From contig NZ_WOWO01000002.1 in the NCBI RefSeq assembly GCF_009831455.1, forward strand, positions 372,001 through 436,000: a stretch of 64,000 nt of DNA, read 5' to 3'. The notes beneath the pieces are model-generated. The model was not told the origin of the DNA and searched no databases. It was given only the letters and a program-made list of their open reading frames with translations. The translations under genes and the position numbers were made by a program. The first letter of the stretch is position 1; each line of letters opens with the position of its first letter. This stretch comes from Salinirussus salinus. GTDB taxonomy: Archaea > Halobacteriota > Halobacteria > Halobacteriales > Haloarculaceae. Shown one piece after another: positions 1 through 12,320 of this stretch.

Positions 1-1647
1 CGTCTCGACGAGGCGCTCGTACTCCTCGAGTTCGCGGGCCCGGTCGACCTGCGTGAACGCCGCCCTCAGGTTCGCGGCGAGGATCTCGGCGAGGCTGACC
101 GTCTGGTCGTCGAACTCCCGGCGGGTCGTCGACCCGGCGGCCAGCACGCCGTACTCCCCCAGCGGAACGAGCAGTTCGCTCTCGACCGGGAAGTCGGGGG
201 CGTAGGCTTCCCGGCGCCACTCGCCGCTCTCGAGCACGGCCGTCTCTCCCGTCTCGTAGACCCGCCAGGCGACGCCCTCGCTGCGCTCCAGTTCGGGGAC
301 CTCCGCGTCGAGTGTCCCGTCTTCGACCCGCGCGGCCGCTGGCACGAGCGCGTCGCGGTCCTCGTCGTAGCGGAAGACGACAGCCTGGGTCAGCCCGAGA
401 ATGTCCTCGGTCGCCTCCACCGCGGTCTCGGCGACGGCGTCGTGGGTCCCTGCCACGACCATCTCGCGGGTGACGTCGTGTAGCGCCTCGAGCCGGGTGG
501 CCCGACGCCGCCGGTCGGTGACGTCCCGCGTGGTGCCCAGGACGACGTCGTCCCCGCCCGGCGAGGGCAGCGGGCGGAGGTGGAGTTCGACGGCCTCCGT
601 CTCGTCCGGGTAGGCGGGTCCGACCTCCAGCCGGACCTCCTCGCGCTCGCCGGCGATGACCTCGTCGATCCCGTCCTCGATCGCGGCGACGTCGTCCTCG
701 GAGAGCACGCCCGTCTCCGCCAGGTACGACACCGGGCGGCCGACCCAGTCCTCGGCCGAGGGCGGGACGCCGTCGACCCGGTGGCTGGCGAACTGCAGCC
801 GGTAGTCGGCGTCGTGGACGTAGACGCCTTCCCCGAGGTTCTCGAGGATCGCCCGGTGCCAGTCCGCCGTCGCCTGGCTCTCCCGGCGGTCGGTGACGTC
901 CCTGGCGTTGGCGACGATCCCCTCGATGTCGGGGTCTTCGAGGAGGTTCCGGGCCCGGACCTCCACCCACCGCCACTCGCCGCCGGCGTGCCGGACGCGT
1001 ATTTCGACGGTCGCCTCGGCGCCCGGCTCGGCGAGGACCTCGTCGAGGCTCCCGGTGACTCTTCCCCGGTCGTCGGTGTGGACGTACTCCAGGGCGTTCT
1101 CGCCGAGTACCTCCGCGGGCTCGTACCCGAGCACGCGCTCGACGGCCGGGGAGACGTACGTGATAGTCCCGTCCGGCTCGAGGATGTGGACGTAGTCCGC
1201 CGACCCCTCCAGGAGCTTCCTGAACCGGCGGTGGGTCTCGTGGACCTCGCGCTCGGCGGCGTACTTCTCGGCCGCGTTGGTCACCCGGTTGGCCAGCAGG
1301 GCGTACTGGTCGGTTCCGGAGCTCTTCTGGAGGTAGTCGGTCGCCCCGGCCCGCACCGCCTCCGCCGCGATCTCCTCGCTTCCCTTCCCCGTGAAGAGGA
1401 TGAAGGGGAGGTCCGGATGCTCCTCGCGGACCGTCTCCAGGAACTCGATACCGTCCAGCCCGGGCATGTCGTAGTCGGAGACGACGCAGTCGACCGGCCG
1501 CTCGGCCAGCCGGTCGAGCCCCTCCGCGGCAGCCGTCGCCGTCGTCACCTCGAGCCGCTCGTTCTCCCGTTCGAGGTACTCCGCCGCCAGCTCCGCGAAG
1601 TCCGGTTCGTCGTCCACGTGCAGAACCCGGACTGGGTCGGTGCTCAT
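1..1647 (-). CDS. Receiver-PAS-PAS-GAF signalling protein (C-terminus beyond the window)
   Basis: Partial gene; 549 codons are visible and the frame is still open at base 1. Residues 1 to about 120 form a response-regulator receiver with acidic residues near the start (VDDEP), a probable phosphoacceptor Asp58 in VVSDYDMPG and a conserved Lys in FTGKG. Two PAS domains follow (about 145-260 and 265-385), then a GAF domain (about 395-540). The missing C-terminus would normally be a histidine kinase or an HTH_10 output domain, which cannot be told here. The start is the ATG at 1647. It has an AT-rich TATA element (TTTATTATAAG, minus strand) near 1680-1691, and a 6-bp inverted repeat lies just upstream. 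Likely cytoplasmic signal sensing; the ligand is unknown. Confidence 0.85.
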   Translation of the reverse strand, partial: MSTDPVRVLHVDDEPDFAELAAEYLERENERLEVTTATAAAEGLDRLAERPVDCVVSDYDMPGLDGIEFLETVREEHPDLPFILFTGKGSEEIAAEAVRAGATDYLQKSSGTDQYALLANRVTNAAEKYAAEREVHETHRRFRKLLEGSADYVHILEPDGTITYVSPAVERVLGYEPAEVLGENALEYVHTDDRGRVTGSLDEVLAEPGAEATVEIRVRHAGGEWRWVEVRARNLLEDPDIEGIVANARDVTDRRESQATADWHRAILENLGEGVYVHDADYRLQFASHRVDGVPPSAEDWVGRPVSYLAETGVLSEDDVAAIEDGIDEVIAGEREEVRLEVGPAYPDETEAVELHLRPLPSPGGDDVVLGTTRDVTDRRRRATRLEALHDVTREMVVAGTHDAVAETAVEATEDILGLTQAVVFRYDEDRDALVPAAARVEDGTLDAEVPELERSEGVAWRVYETGETAVLESGEWRREAYAPDFPVESELLVPLGEYGVLAAGSTTRREFDDQTVSLAEILAANLRAAFTQVDRARELEEYERLVET

Positions 1648-1705
1648 GTGGCTGTTCCTCACGTGTATGGCGCCCTCACTTATAATAAACCGTGTGCGAT
1701 TATGG

Positions 1706-1724
1706 AGCCTGAAAATCACAGGCT
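1706..1724. promoter_or_regulatory. Inverted repeat upstream of the sensor-gene TATA element
   Basis: AGCCTG and CAGGCT (6-bp perfect arms, 7-bp AT-rich spacer) lie directly upstream of the TATA-like stretch at about 1680-1691 that serves the leftward receiver-PAS gene. The position fits an activator or regulator binding site, but short arms like this also occur by chance. Confidence 0.25.
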
Positions 1725-1789
1725 GTCGGGGCCGGACAGTGTTCTTCCCTGCCGGCTGACTGCTCGCACCGCCCGCCGGGGCCCGACTC

Positions 1790-2773
1790 TCACTCCGTAA
1801 CTGCGTCGATAGCCCGCCGCTCTTCAGCCGGGTCGGGCACGCCATCGGCCGGCTCCGGCCCGCGCTCGAGAGTCGCCCCGACGGTCTCCCGGATGGCCGT
1901 CGCGGCCTCGACGGGCGTCCAGCCTAACGACGCCAGACGCCCGGTGTCCAGGACGTGGGGGTACCGGCGGTAGTAGGGGATCGTGTCGGGGTCGACGGCC
2001 GTCCCCTCCAGCTCCCGGGGGCTCGCGGTGACGGTCTCGACCTCGGTCCCGGCGGCGTCGGCGGCCGTCTCCACGAACTCCTCCAGGGGGAACAGCCGCC
2101 GGTCGCCGACGTTGTACGCCGCGCCGGGCTGGCCCTCCTCCGCGACCGTCCGGAGCGCGCGGGCGACGTTCTCGACGGCGACCAGGTGCCACAGGGCGTC
2201 CCCGTCGCCGGGCACGAGCACGCGGTCGTGTTCGACCACGCGGTCGACCCAGTAGTCGAAGCGGCCGGTGTAGTCGTGGGCGCCGTAGACGATGGTCGGC
2301 CGGACGCTCATCGCCCTGACTCCCCGGCCGGCGGCCGCGAACACCTCCCGGTCGCCCTCCGCCTTGCGCGGGCCGTAGCTCTCCGGGCTGTCGTCGGTCG
2401 CCTGCTCGTCGCTGCAGCCCTCCAGCGCCGTCTCGCCCTCGCGTTTGGGGACCTCCTCGGCGCCGTACGCGCCGCCCGAGGAGACGTAGACGTAGGCGTC
2501 GACGTCGGCGAACGCCTCCGTGGCGGCCCGCACCTCCCGGGGTTTGTAGGCGACGCAGTCGACCACGATGTCGGGGTCGAGCGCCGCGGCCGCCCCGAGG
2601 TCCCCGCTCGCGGTGCGGTCCCCTTGGAGGTGGTCGACGCGGTCGTCGGCTGCGAAGGGGTTGTCGTGGCTGCCGCGGTTGAAGACAGTCACGCCGTAGC
2701 CGCTCTCCAGCAGTTCCTCGACCGTGGCCCGTCCGATGAAGCGCGTCCCGCCGACGACGAGTGCGTGGCTCAT
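1790..2773 (-). CDS. NAD-dependent epimerase/dehydratase family protein
   Basis: A 327-residue extended short-chain dehydrogenase/reductase. The N-terminus carries the Rossmann motif GGTRFIG (residues 8-14), followed by acidic strands typical of NAD(P) binding. The active-site Tyr of a YxxxK motif is visible in SYGPRKAEGD. This family acts on nucleotide sugars or related substrates; the substrate cannot be read from the sequence. A T-rich element about 25-30 bp before the ATG (near 2797-2803) is a plausible TATA box for a leaderless transcript. The gene follows gltB on the same strand after a 55-bp gap, with no metabolic link evident. Confidence 0.85.
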   Translation of the reverse strand: MSHALVVGGTRFIGRATVEELLESGYGVTVFNRGSHDNPFAADDRVDHLQGDRTASGDLGAAAALDPDIVVDCVAYKPREVRAATEAFADVDAYVYVSSGGAYGAEEVPKREGETALEGCSDEQATDDSPESYGPRKAEGDREVFAAAGRGVRAMSVRPTIVYGAHDYTGRFDYWVDRVVEHDRVLVPGDGDALWHLVAVENVARALRTVAEEGQPGAAYNVGDRRLFPLEEFVETAADAAGTEVETVTASPRELEGTAVDPDTIPYYRRYPHVLDTGRLASLGWTPVEAATAIRETVGATLERGPEPADGVPDPAEERRAIDAVTE

Positions 2774-2828
2774 GGGGTCCCGTGGGGGCCCCGGAGCAAA
2801 AAGCGCCGAGGAGTCCGCGCGCCGCTCG

Positions 2829-7385
<4,557 letters not shown>

Positions 7386-7439
7386 GTGGCCCATAACAGT
7401 GGGCGCACCTTTATCAGGCTACTCCTGAAGGCCGTCGGT

Positions 7440-7453
7440 GGAACTATTGTTCC
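7440..7453. promoter_or_regulatory. GGAA-N6-TTCC palindrome at the gltB promoter (NrpR-like operator)
   Basis: The 14-bp perfect inverted repeat GGAACTATTGTTCC matches the GGAA-N6-TTCC operator described for the nitrogen repressor NrpR of methanogens. It lies about 25 bp downstream of the TATA-like TTATATCC (7470-7477, minus strand), so it would cover the predicted gltB transcription start. Gene content (ammonium assimilation) agrees with nitrogen control. That an NrpR homologue acts here is inference. Confidence 0.5.
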
Positions 7454-7469
7454 CTATACCACCATTATT

Positions 7470-7477
7470 GGATATAA
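7470..7477 (-). promoter_or_regulatory. Putative gltB TATA box
   Basis: Read on the minus strand this is TTATATCC, in an AT-rich island that stands out from its GC-rich surroundings. It predicts a start near 7449, inside the palindrome. A second possible TATA (TGATAAAG, 7409-7416) closer to the gene could give a leaderless message. Confidence 0.45.
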
Positions 7478-7567
7478 GGAACATAATAGTGACAACGAGC
7501 CAGTAGGAGGGTACTAAGGGTGCTGGCGACGGTCCGTTCGGACCCGGCCCGGGAGCGGTCGCGAGTC

Positions 7568-9022
7568 TCAGTAGCTCTTGGCGAAGTAGGCAGTCTCTTC
7601 GGCCGGCTCACCGCAGATCGCACACGCATCGTGGACCGGCTCGGCGTCGCGGTCCTCGGGGACCATCACGATCTCCGCCGCGATGGCCTCCTTGATCGGT
7701 TCCTCGCAGTCCTCGTCGCCACACCAGCCGGCCTTCACGTAGCCGCCGTGCTGGCCGATGGTTCCGAGGATCTCTTCGCGGCTCTCGGCCTCGCGGACCT
7801 CGCCCTCCAGCGTCTCCTCGGCGTCCGCGTACAGCTTCGCGAAGACGGTGTCGAGGTGGTCGGTGACCGTCCCGGCGACCCCATCGAAGTCGGCGGTCGC
7901 GCGCTCCCCGTCGGGCCGGTGGACCAGCGTCACCTCGCCGTCCTCTACCTCGGCGGGACCGACTTCCACGCGCAGCGGCACGCCCTTCAGCTCCCACTCG
8001 TTGTACTTGAACCCGGGATTCCGGTTCTCGCGGTCGTCGAGGTCGACCCGCAGCCCCGCCGCGTCCAGCGCCGCCTCCACATCCTCGGCGTACTCGATGA
8101 CTTCGTCCTTGTTCTCCTCCTGCCAGATGGGGACGACGACCACCTGCGTGGGCGCGAGCGTGGGCGGGAGCACCAGTCCCTGGTCGTCGGAGTGGGTCAT
8201 GATCAGCGCGCCCATCGCCCGCCAGGACAGCCCCCAGGAGGTGGTGTGGGCGGACCGGTCCTCCTCGTCGGCGTCGGCGTAGGTGATGTCGAAGGCCTCC
8301 GCGAAGGACGTCCCCAGGTAGTGGGAGGTCGCCCCCTGCACCGACTTGCCGTCGGGCATCAGCGCCTCGACGGTCGTCGTGGTGTGTGCGCCGGGGAACT
8401 TGTCGTGTTCGGGCTTGCGACCGCGGAGGACCGGAATGGCGAGCACCTCCTCGTAGACGCGCTCGTACTGGTCCAGCCGGGTCATCGCCTCCTCCCAGGC
8501 TTCCTCCTGGGTGGCGTGGGCGGTGTGGCCCTCCTGCCAGAGGAACTCCTTGGTCCGGAAGAAGGGCTTGGTCTCGGTGGCCTCCCACCGGACGACCGAA
8601 CACCACTGGTTCAGACGGAGGGGGAGGTCCCGGTGTGAGCGGACCCACTGGGCCATGAACGGGGCGATGATCGACTCGCTCGTGGGCCGCACCGCGAGTC
8701 GCTCCTCCAGCTCCTCGTAGCCGCCGTGGGTCACCCACGCCACCTCGGGGTCGAACCCCTCGACGACGTCTTTCTCCCGCTCCAGGTAGCTCTCCGGGAT
8801 GAAGAGGGGAAAGTAGGCGTTCCGGACGCCGGTGTCCTTGAACCAGCCGTCGAGGTAGTCCTGAATGCGCTCCCAGATGGCGTAGCCGCGCGGGCGGGTG
8901 ACGATGAACCCGCCCATCGGCGCGTAGTCGGCGAGGCCGGCCTTCCGGACGACCTCCGCGTACCACTCGCCGGTGGCGTGCTCCTTCGATTCGGTGATCC
9001 CCAGGTCCTGCTCGTCGCTCAT
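7568..9022 (-). CDS. proS: Prolyl-tRNA synthetase
   Basis: A 484-residue class II aminoacyl-tRNA synthetase of the archaeal/eukaryotic ProS type, which charges tRNA-Pro. The sequence shows the class II core: motif 1 region near GFIVTRPRGYAIWERIQ, motif 2 around RWEATETKPFFRTKEFLWQEG, and a C-terminal anticodon-binding domain. It ends in the hallmark zinc-like extension with C-x-x-C pairs and a terminal Tyr (AYFAKSY). The length is normal. The ATG at 9022 has a TATA-like TGTTTATGGG element about 25-30 bp upstream, which fits a leaderless mRNA. It is divergent from the next gene. Confidence 0.95.
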   Translation of the reverse strand: MSDEQDLGITESKEHATGEWYAEVVRKAGLADYAPMGGFIVTRPRGYAIWERIQDYLDGWFKDTGVRNAYFPLFIPESYLEREKDVVEGFDPEVAWVTHGGYEELEERLAVRPTSESIIAPFMAQWVRSHRDLPLRLNQWCSVVRWEATETKPFFRTKEFLWQEGHTAHATQEEAWEEAMTRLDQYERVYEEVLAIPVLRGRKPEHDKFPGAHTTTTVEALMPDGKSVQGATSHYLGTSFAEAFDITYADADEEDRSAHTTSWGLSWRAMGALIMTHSDDQGLVLPPTLAPTQVVVVPIWQEENKDEVIEYAEDVEAALDAAGLRVDLDDRENRNPGFKYNEWELKGVPLRVEVGPAEVEDGEVTLVHRPDGERATADFDGVAGTVTDHLDTVFAKLYADAEETLEGEVREAESREEILGTIGQHGGYVKAGWCGDEDCEEPIKEAIAAEIVMVPEDRDAEPVHDACAICGEPAEETAYFAKSY

Positions 9023-9144
9023 TGGTGGCGTGTGCGGGACCGACCCATAAACAGGCTACGTTTCACGGGGCTATCGAGGCATCCTCAGCCGCCCGACCCC
9101 GCCAGCGCAAACAGAGTTATGGCCCTGGCGCCCGGCTCCCGTCT

Positions 9145-9735
9145 GTGGCTCGCCCGACGATCACGACTCGTCCCTGCGAGACGACGGAGACCCGACACGT
9201 CACCGAACTCCTGTACGACGACGGTGAGAACGACGACACGCTGGTCCTCGCGCTCCACGGCGGCGACGTCGAGCCCGGCACCGCCGAGACGGCAGTCGAA
9301 CTCGCCAGCCGCCTGTCCGACGCGACCTGCTGGGCCAGGCTCGGCTACGACGACGGCGGCGCCTTCGAGGCCTGGCACCCGCCCTCAAAGCAGATCGGCC
9401 CGGCCGACCACCCGCTGCTCGCCGAGGTCGCGGGTCGGGGGTTCGACACCGTGCTCAGCCTCCACGGCCGCGCCGACGAGGAGGTCGTCGTCGGCGGTCG
9501 GGCCGACTCCGCCGCCAGACGGACAGTCAGAAACCGGCTCGACGACGCGCTTCCGGTCCCGGTCCGGACGGCCGCCGACGGCCCCTACGCCGGCGTCCAC
9601 CTCGAGAACCCGGTGAACCGGCTCGCGGCCGGCGAGGGCGGCATCCAGCTCGAACTCGCTCCCTCCGCCCGCGGGGAGCACGCCGGCGCCGTCCGGGAGA
9701 CGCTCGCGGACCTGGTCGCCGCCGAACGGTTCTGA
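9145..9735 (+). CDS. Poly-gamma-glutamate hydrolase family protein
   Basis: About 196 residues, starting at a GTG. An upstream in-frame ATG at 9022 would add a poorly conserved-looking, non-acidic tail. The region around residues 29-34 (LALHGG, then an acidic residue) resembles the zinc-site HGG..E motif of the phage poly-gamma-glutamate hydrolase family (PF05908), and LSLHGR and VHLENPVNRL follow in the expected order. Family members hydrolyse gamma-glutamyl polymers. No capsule or PGA synthesis gene is nearby, so the real substrate is unknown. There is no signal peptide, so it is probably cytoplasmic. Confidence 0.65.
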   Translation: MARPTITTRPCETTETRHVTELLYDDGENDDTLVLALHGGDVEPGTAETAVELASRLSDATCWARLGYDDGGAFEAWHPPSKQIGPADHPLLAEVAGRGFDTVLSLHGRADEEVVVGGRADSAARRTVRNRLDDALPVPVRTAADGPYAGVHLENPVNRLAAGEGGIQLELAPSARGEHAGAVRETLADLVAAERF

Positions 9736-9760
9736 GTTCCCCGGCTCTCACCCGTCGGGA

Positions 9761-10324
9761 TTACCCGAACACGGAGTCGGCCGTCGCGGCCCCGACGACG
9801 CTGAAGATGGCGCCGATGGAGACCGCCTTGGCCGTGGTGTCGGCCCCCGCCTCGAAGGTCGCCGGGGCGTTGAAGACGACCGCCAGCGTCGCAACCGAGA
9901 GATACGAGACGGCCATAAGCGAGAGAAACCGGACCGGCAGGCCCGCGACCGAGTTCTCGCGGTCGGCGTCACGGCTCTCGTCGGCCCGGTAGAGCGTCCC
10001 GTAGCCGATCAGCGCGACGATGGCGACCGTGACCGCCCAGCGGAGCGCGTCCATCCCCGCCGCGAGGTTCCAGACCTCCTCCGTGACGACGAAGGGTGCC
10101 GAGAGGATGAAGCCGCCGACGACCTGCTGGGCGAGGTCGTCGAGCCCGAACGCACGTCCCCCGGGGAGCCGGTCGAGCAGGCTGATCGTCTCCCGAATGA
10201 CGCGGCGCTCGTCGGGGGTGTCGGCGGCCTCCTCGAGCTCCTCCAGGTCCTCGAGCAGGTCCTCGACTTCGTCGCTGTCGGGGCCCTCGACAGGCTCGCC
10301 GTCCCGGTCCGGGCGGTCGGTCAT
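9761..10324 (-). CDS. DUF2391/TIGR02587-type integral membrane protein
   Basis: 187 residues. An acidic, coiled-coil-like N-terminal third (EDLLEDLEELEEA) is followed by about four hydrophobic segments: AQQVVGGFILSAPFVVTEEVW, a segment near WAVTVAIVALIGYG, a segment near LSLMAVSYLSVATLAVVF, and a last one near AVSIGAIFSVVGAA. The VTEEVW signature fits the DUF2391 family, whose function is unknown. Its ATG overlaps the stop of the preceding TrmB regulator by 4 bp (ATGA), so the two are almost certainly translated together. Confidence 0.7.
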   Translation of the reverse strand: MTDRPDRDGEPVEGPDSDEVEDLLEDLEELEEAADTPDERRVIRETISLLDRLPGGRAFGLDDLAQQVVGGFILSAPFVVTEEVWNLAAGMDALRWAVTVAIVALIGYGTLYRADESRDADRENSVAGLPVRFLSLMAVSYLSVATLAVVFNAPATFEAGADTTAKAVSIGAIFSVVGAATADSVFG

Positions 10325-11172
10325 CCGCTCTCCGGGTACTCCCCGACGCTCTCGTGGTCCCAGACGAGGTCCATGTACCGCTTCAGCCCGGCCACGAACG
10401 AGCCGTTCTCCGTGATCGCGGCCTGGCGCATGTGGTCGGGGACGCCGGGCTCCTCGACGAGGAAGATCGCCTCCCCGGAGTCGTAGGCCATGCTCGGGTC
10501 GATCAGCGTCCCGCGCCAGGGGAGCTGGCCGGTCGAAAAGCGCAGCGACACCTCCGGATAGGACTCGCGCAGCCGGGCGACGATGTCGGCCTGTATCTCC
10601 CGGTTCTCCGCCGAGAGCAGGTCGGGGTGGTTCAGGAGCGCGCGCACGTCCACGCGGCCGAGCGCCTCCGCCAGCGCGGGCTCGACGGCCTCCAGGTACG
10701 CGAAGCTCTTCGTGATGACGTCGACCCGCTCGTCGGCCTCACGGTAGAGCCGCCGGGTCTCGGTCTCGCTGGGCTCGCCGACGTCGACGACGTGGAACAG
10801 CTCCTCGGCGGGTCGGACGTCCTCGCTGGCGCGTTCGTAGCGCGGCCGGAACTCCGCGAGAAAGTCCTCGCGCATCGAATCCAGGTCCTGGCGGTAGCGC
10901 TCGAACTCCTGACGGTGGTTCTCGACGGCCCGGTCGAGCACCTCCTCGGGCGGCTTGGGCTGGTACTCCTTGGGTCGGCCCGGGATCACCTCGATGTATC
11001 CCTGATCGGCCAGCGAGTCGAGCACGCCGTAGATCCGCGCCTTCGGGATCCCCGTCGCCTCGGCGAGGTTCGGTGCGGTCGTCCGACCGAGCGCCAGAAG
11101 CTCCGCCAGTGCCGTCTGCTCGTACTCCGTCAACCCGAGCCGCTCCAGCATGTCCGCCGGCGCGTCCGTCAT
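10321..11172 (-). CDS. TrmB family transcriptional regulator
   Basis: 283 residues. The N-terminal winged helix (about 1-75) reads LGLTEYEQTALAELLALGRTTAPNLAEATG, a clear TrmB-type HTH. A helical linker follows (about 85-125), then a C-terminal phospholipase-D-like effector domain typical of the short TrmB class. TrmB-type regulators usually respond to sugars or metabolites. A T-rich TATA-like element (CTTTTAGG, about 11197-11204) fits a leaderless ATG at 11172. The gene is coupled to the downstream membrane protein by a 4-bp overlap, suggesting it controls or senses with that protein (inference). Confidence 0.82.
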   Translation of the reverse strand: MTDAPADMLERLGLTEYEQTALAELLALGRTTAPNLAEATGIPKARIYGVLDSLADQGYIEVIPGRPKEYQPKPPEEVLDRAVENHRQEFERYRQDLDSMREDFLAEFRPRYERASEDVRPAEELFHVVDVGEPSETETRRLYREADERVDVITKSFAYLEAVEPALAEALGRVDVRALLNHPDLLSAENREIQADIVARLRESYPEVSLRFSTGQLPWRGTLIDPSMAYDSGEAIFLVEEPGVPDHMRQAAITENGSFVAGLKRYMDLVWDHESVGEYPESG

Positions 11173-11254
11173 CGCCTCCGGCTACGCCGGCGCCTGCCTA
11201 AAAGCCCCGCCGTCCGGCCGGTCGCTGCCCGGTCCCGGCACGGCCGGTCCACGC

Positions 11255-12202
11255 TCACGTTCCCCACCACTTCACGACGCCGTAGAGGTACCCGAGCCCG
11301 ACCGCAGCGGTGAAGACCCAGAGCATCGCGAACTGGAGTCCCCTCTCGACGGACGGGTCGCTCGCGAGCCCGCGGAGCCGCTCGGGAACCGAATCGAGCA
11401 GCAGCGCCCCCAGGAAATCCGACTCCGCGTCGGTAGAGCCGGATTCCGGGACCAGCACCTCCATCCCGCGCTTGGAGTAGCCCTGCCAGAACGCCCGGTC
11501 GAGCAGCCACGCGGGGTCGGTCCGGTAGTCGAACACCTTGTGCGCGACCTCCGCGTCGGGGGTGTAGTAGACGCCGTGGCCGTACGCCCGGTCCATCCGG
11601 GCACAGAGTTCGGTCTCGCCGCCCTGGAGGTTGGCGTCGCCCTGCCGGCCGCCGATCTCGGCCTCGAACCCGCCCAGTCCCAGAAAGACCTCCCGCCGGA
11701 AGGAGATGTTCGACCCGAAGGTGTTGCGGACCTCGCCGGCCTCGTCGGGGTCGCCGTCCGGGCCGTACCCCCGGTGGGTGACGCCGACCAGCCAGTAGAA
11801 TTCGGCGGGCAGGAAGCCCGGCCTGCCGGCGACCCAGGCGGGTGTCATCCGCCCGCCGACCGCCGGCACGTCCCGCTCCTCGTAGACGGCGACGAGTTCG
11901 GCTACCCACTCCTCGTCGGCCACCGCATCGTCGTCGAGGAAGGCGACGACGTCCCCGGTCGCGGCCTCCGCGCCGTTGTTGCGGCTCTCCAGCAGGCCGA
12001 CGTTCCCCTCGTTGCAGTGGACGACGGCGTCGGAGCACTCCCCGTAGTCCTCGCGCAGGCGCGCGCAGACGTCGTCATTCCCGTCCGCGACGAGCACCAG
12101 CTCCACGTCGTCGTGGGTCTGGGCGAGGACGCTCTCGGCTGCCTCACGGAGGTCGCCGTAGCGGTCGAGGGTGTGCTCGCAGACGACCACCGAGACGCGC
12201 AT
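11255..12202 (-). CDS. aglG: Glycosyltransferase family 2, AglG-like (glucosyl-dolichyl phosphate glucuronosyltransferase)
   Basis: 315 residues starting MRVSVVVCEH. A GT-A fold is visible, with nucleotide-sugar contacts in VLVADGNDD and the DxD-type metal motif in FLDDDA (about residue 92). A late acidic catalytic region GGETELCARM follows, and a C-terminal hydrophobic segment (FAMLWVFTAAVGLGYLYG) may anchor it to the inner membrane face. Size, C-terminal helix and position next to aglB resemble AglG, which adds the second sugar in the Haloferax N-glycan. The upstream in-frame extension to 12385 would run into the aglB promoter and gene, so it was not used. Substrate assignment is by similarity and context only. 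Confidence 0.72.
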   Translation of the reverse strand: MRVSVVVCEHTLDRYGDLREAAESVLAQTHDDVELVLVADGNDDVCARLREDYGECSDAVVHCNEGNVGLLESRNNGAEAATGDVVAFLDDDAVADEEWVAELVAVYEERDVPAVGGRMTPAWVAGRPGFLPAEFYWLVGVTHRGYGPDGDPDEAGEVRNTFGSNISFRREVFLGLGGFEAEIGGRQGDANLQGGETELCARMDRAYGHGVYYTPDAEVAHKVFDYRTDPAWLLDRAFWQGYSKRGMEVLVPESGSTDAESDFLGALLLDSVPERLRGLASDPSVERGLQFAMLWVFTAAVGLGYLYGVVKWWGT

Positions 12203-12283
12203 ACCCCGGGCTGGGACACGCCCGGGCAAAGGCGTTTTCCATCCGTCTCCGGGGGTCTCTCGGCCCCGCTCGCTGACCGAGAC

Positions 12284-12296
12284 ATAAGGCTTATGC
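12284..12296 (+). promoter_or_regulatory. Putative aglB TATA element
   Basis: The stretch ATAAGGCTTATGC is an AT-rich partial palindrome about 30 bp before the aglB ATG. The spacing fits a TATA box producing a nearly leaderless transcript. Confidence 0.4.
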
Positions 12297-12320
12297 GCGG
12301 GCTGTAACTCTAAGCGGCCA

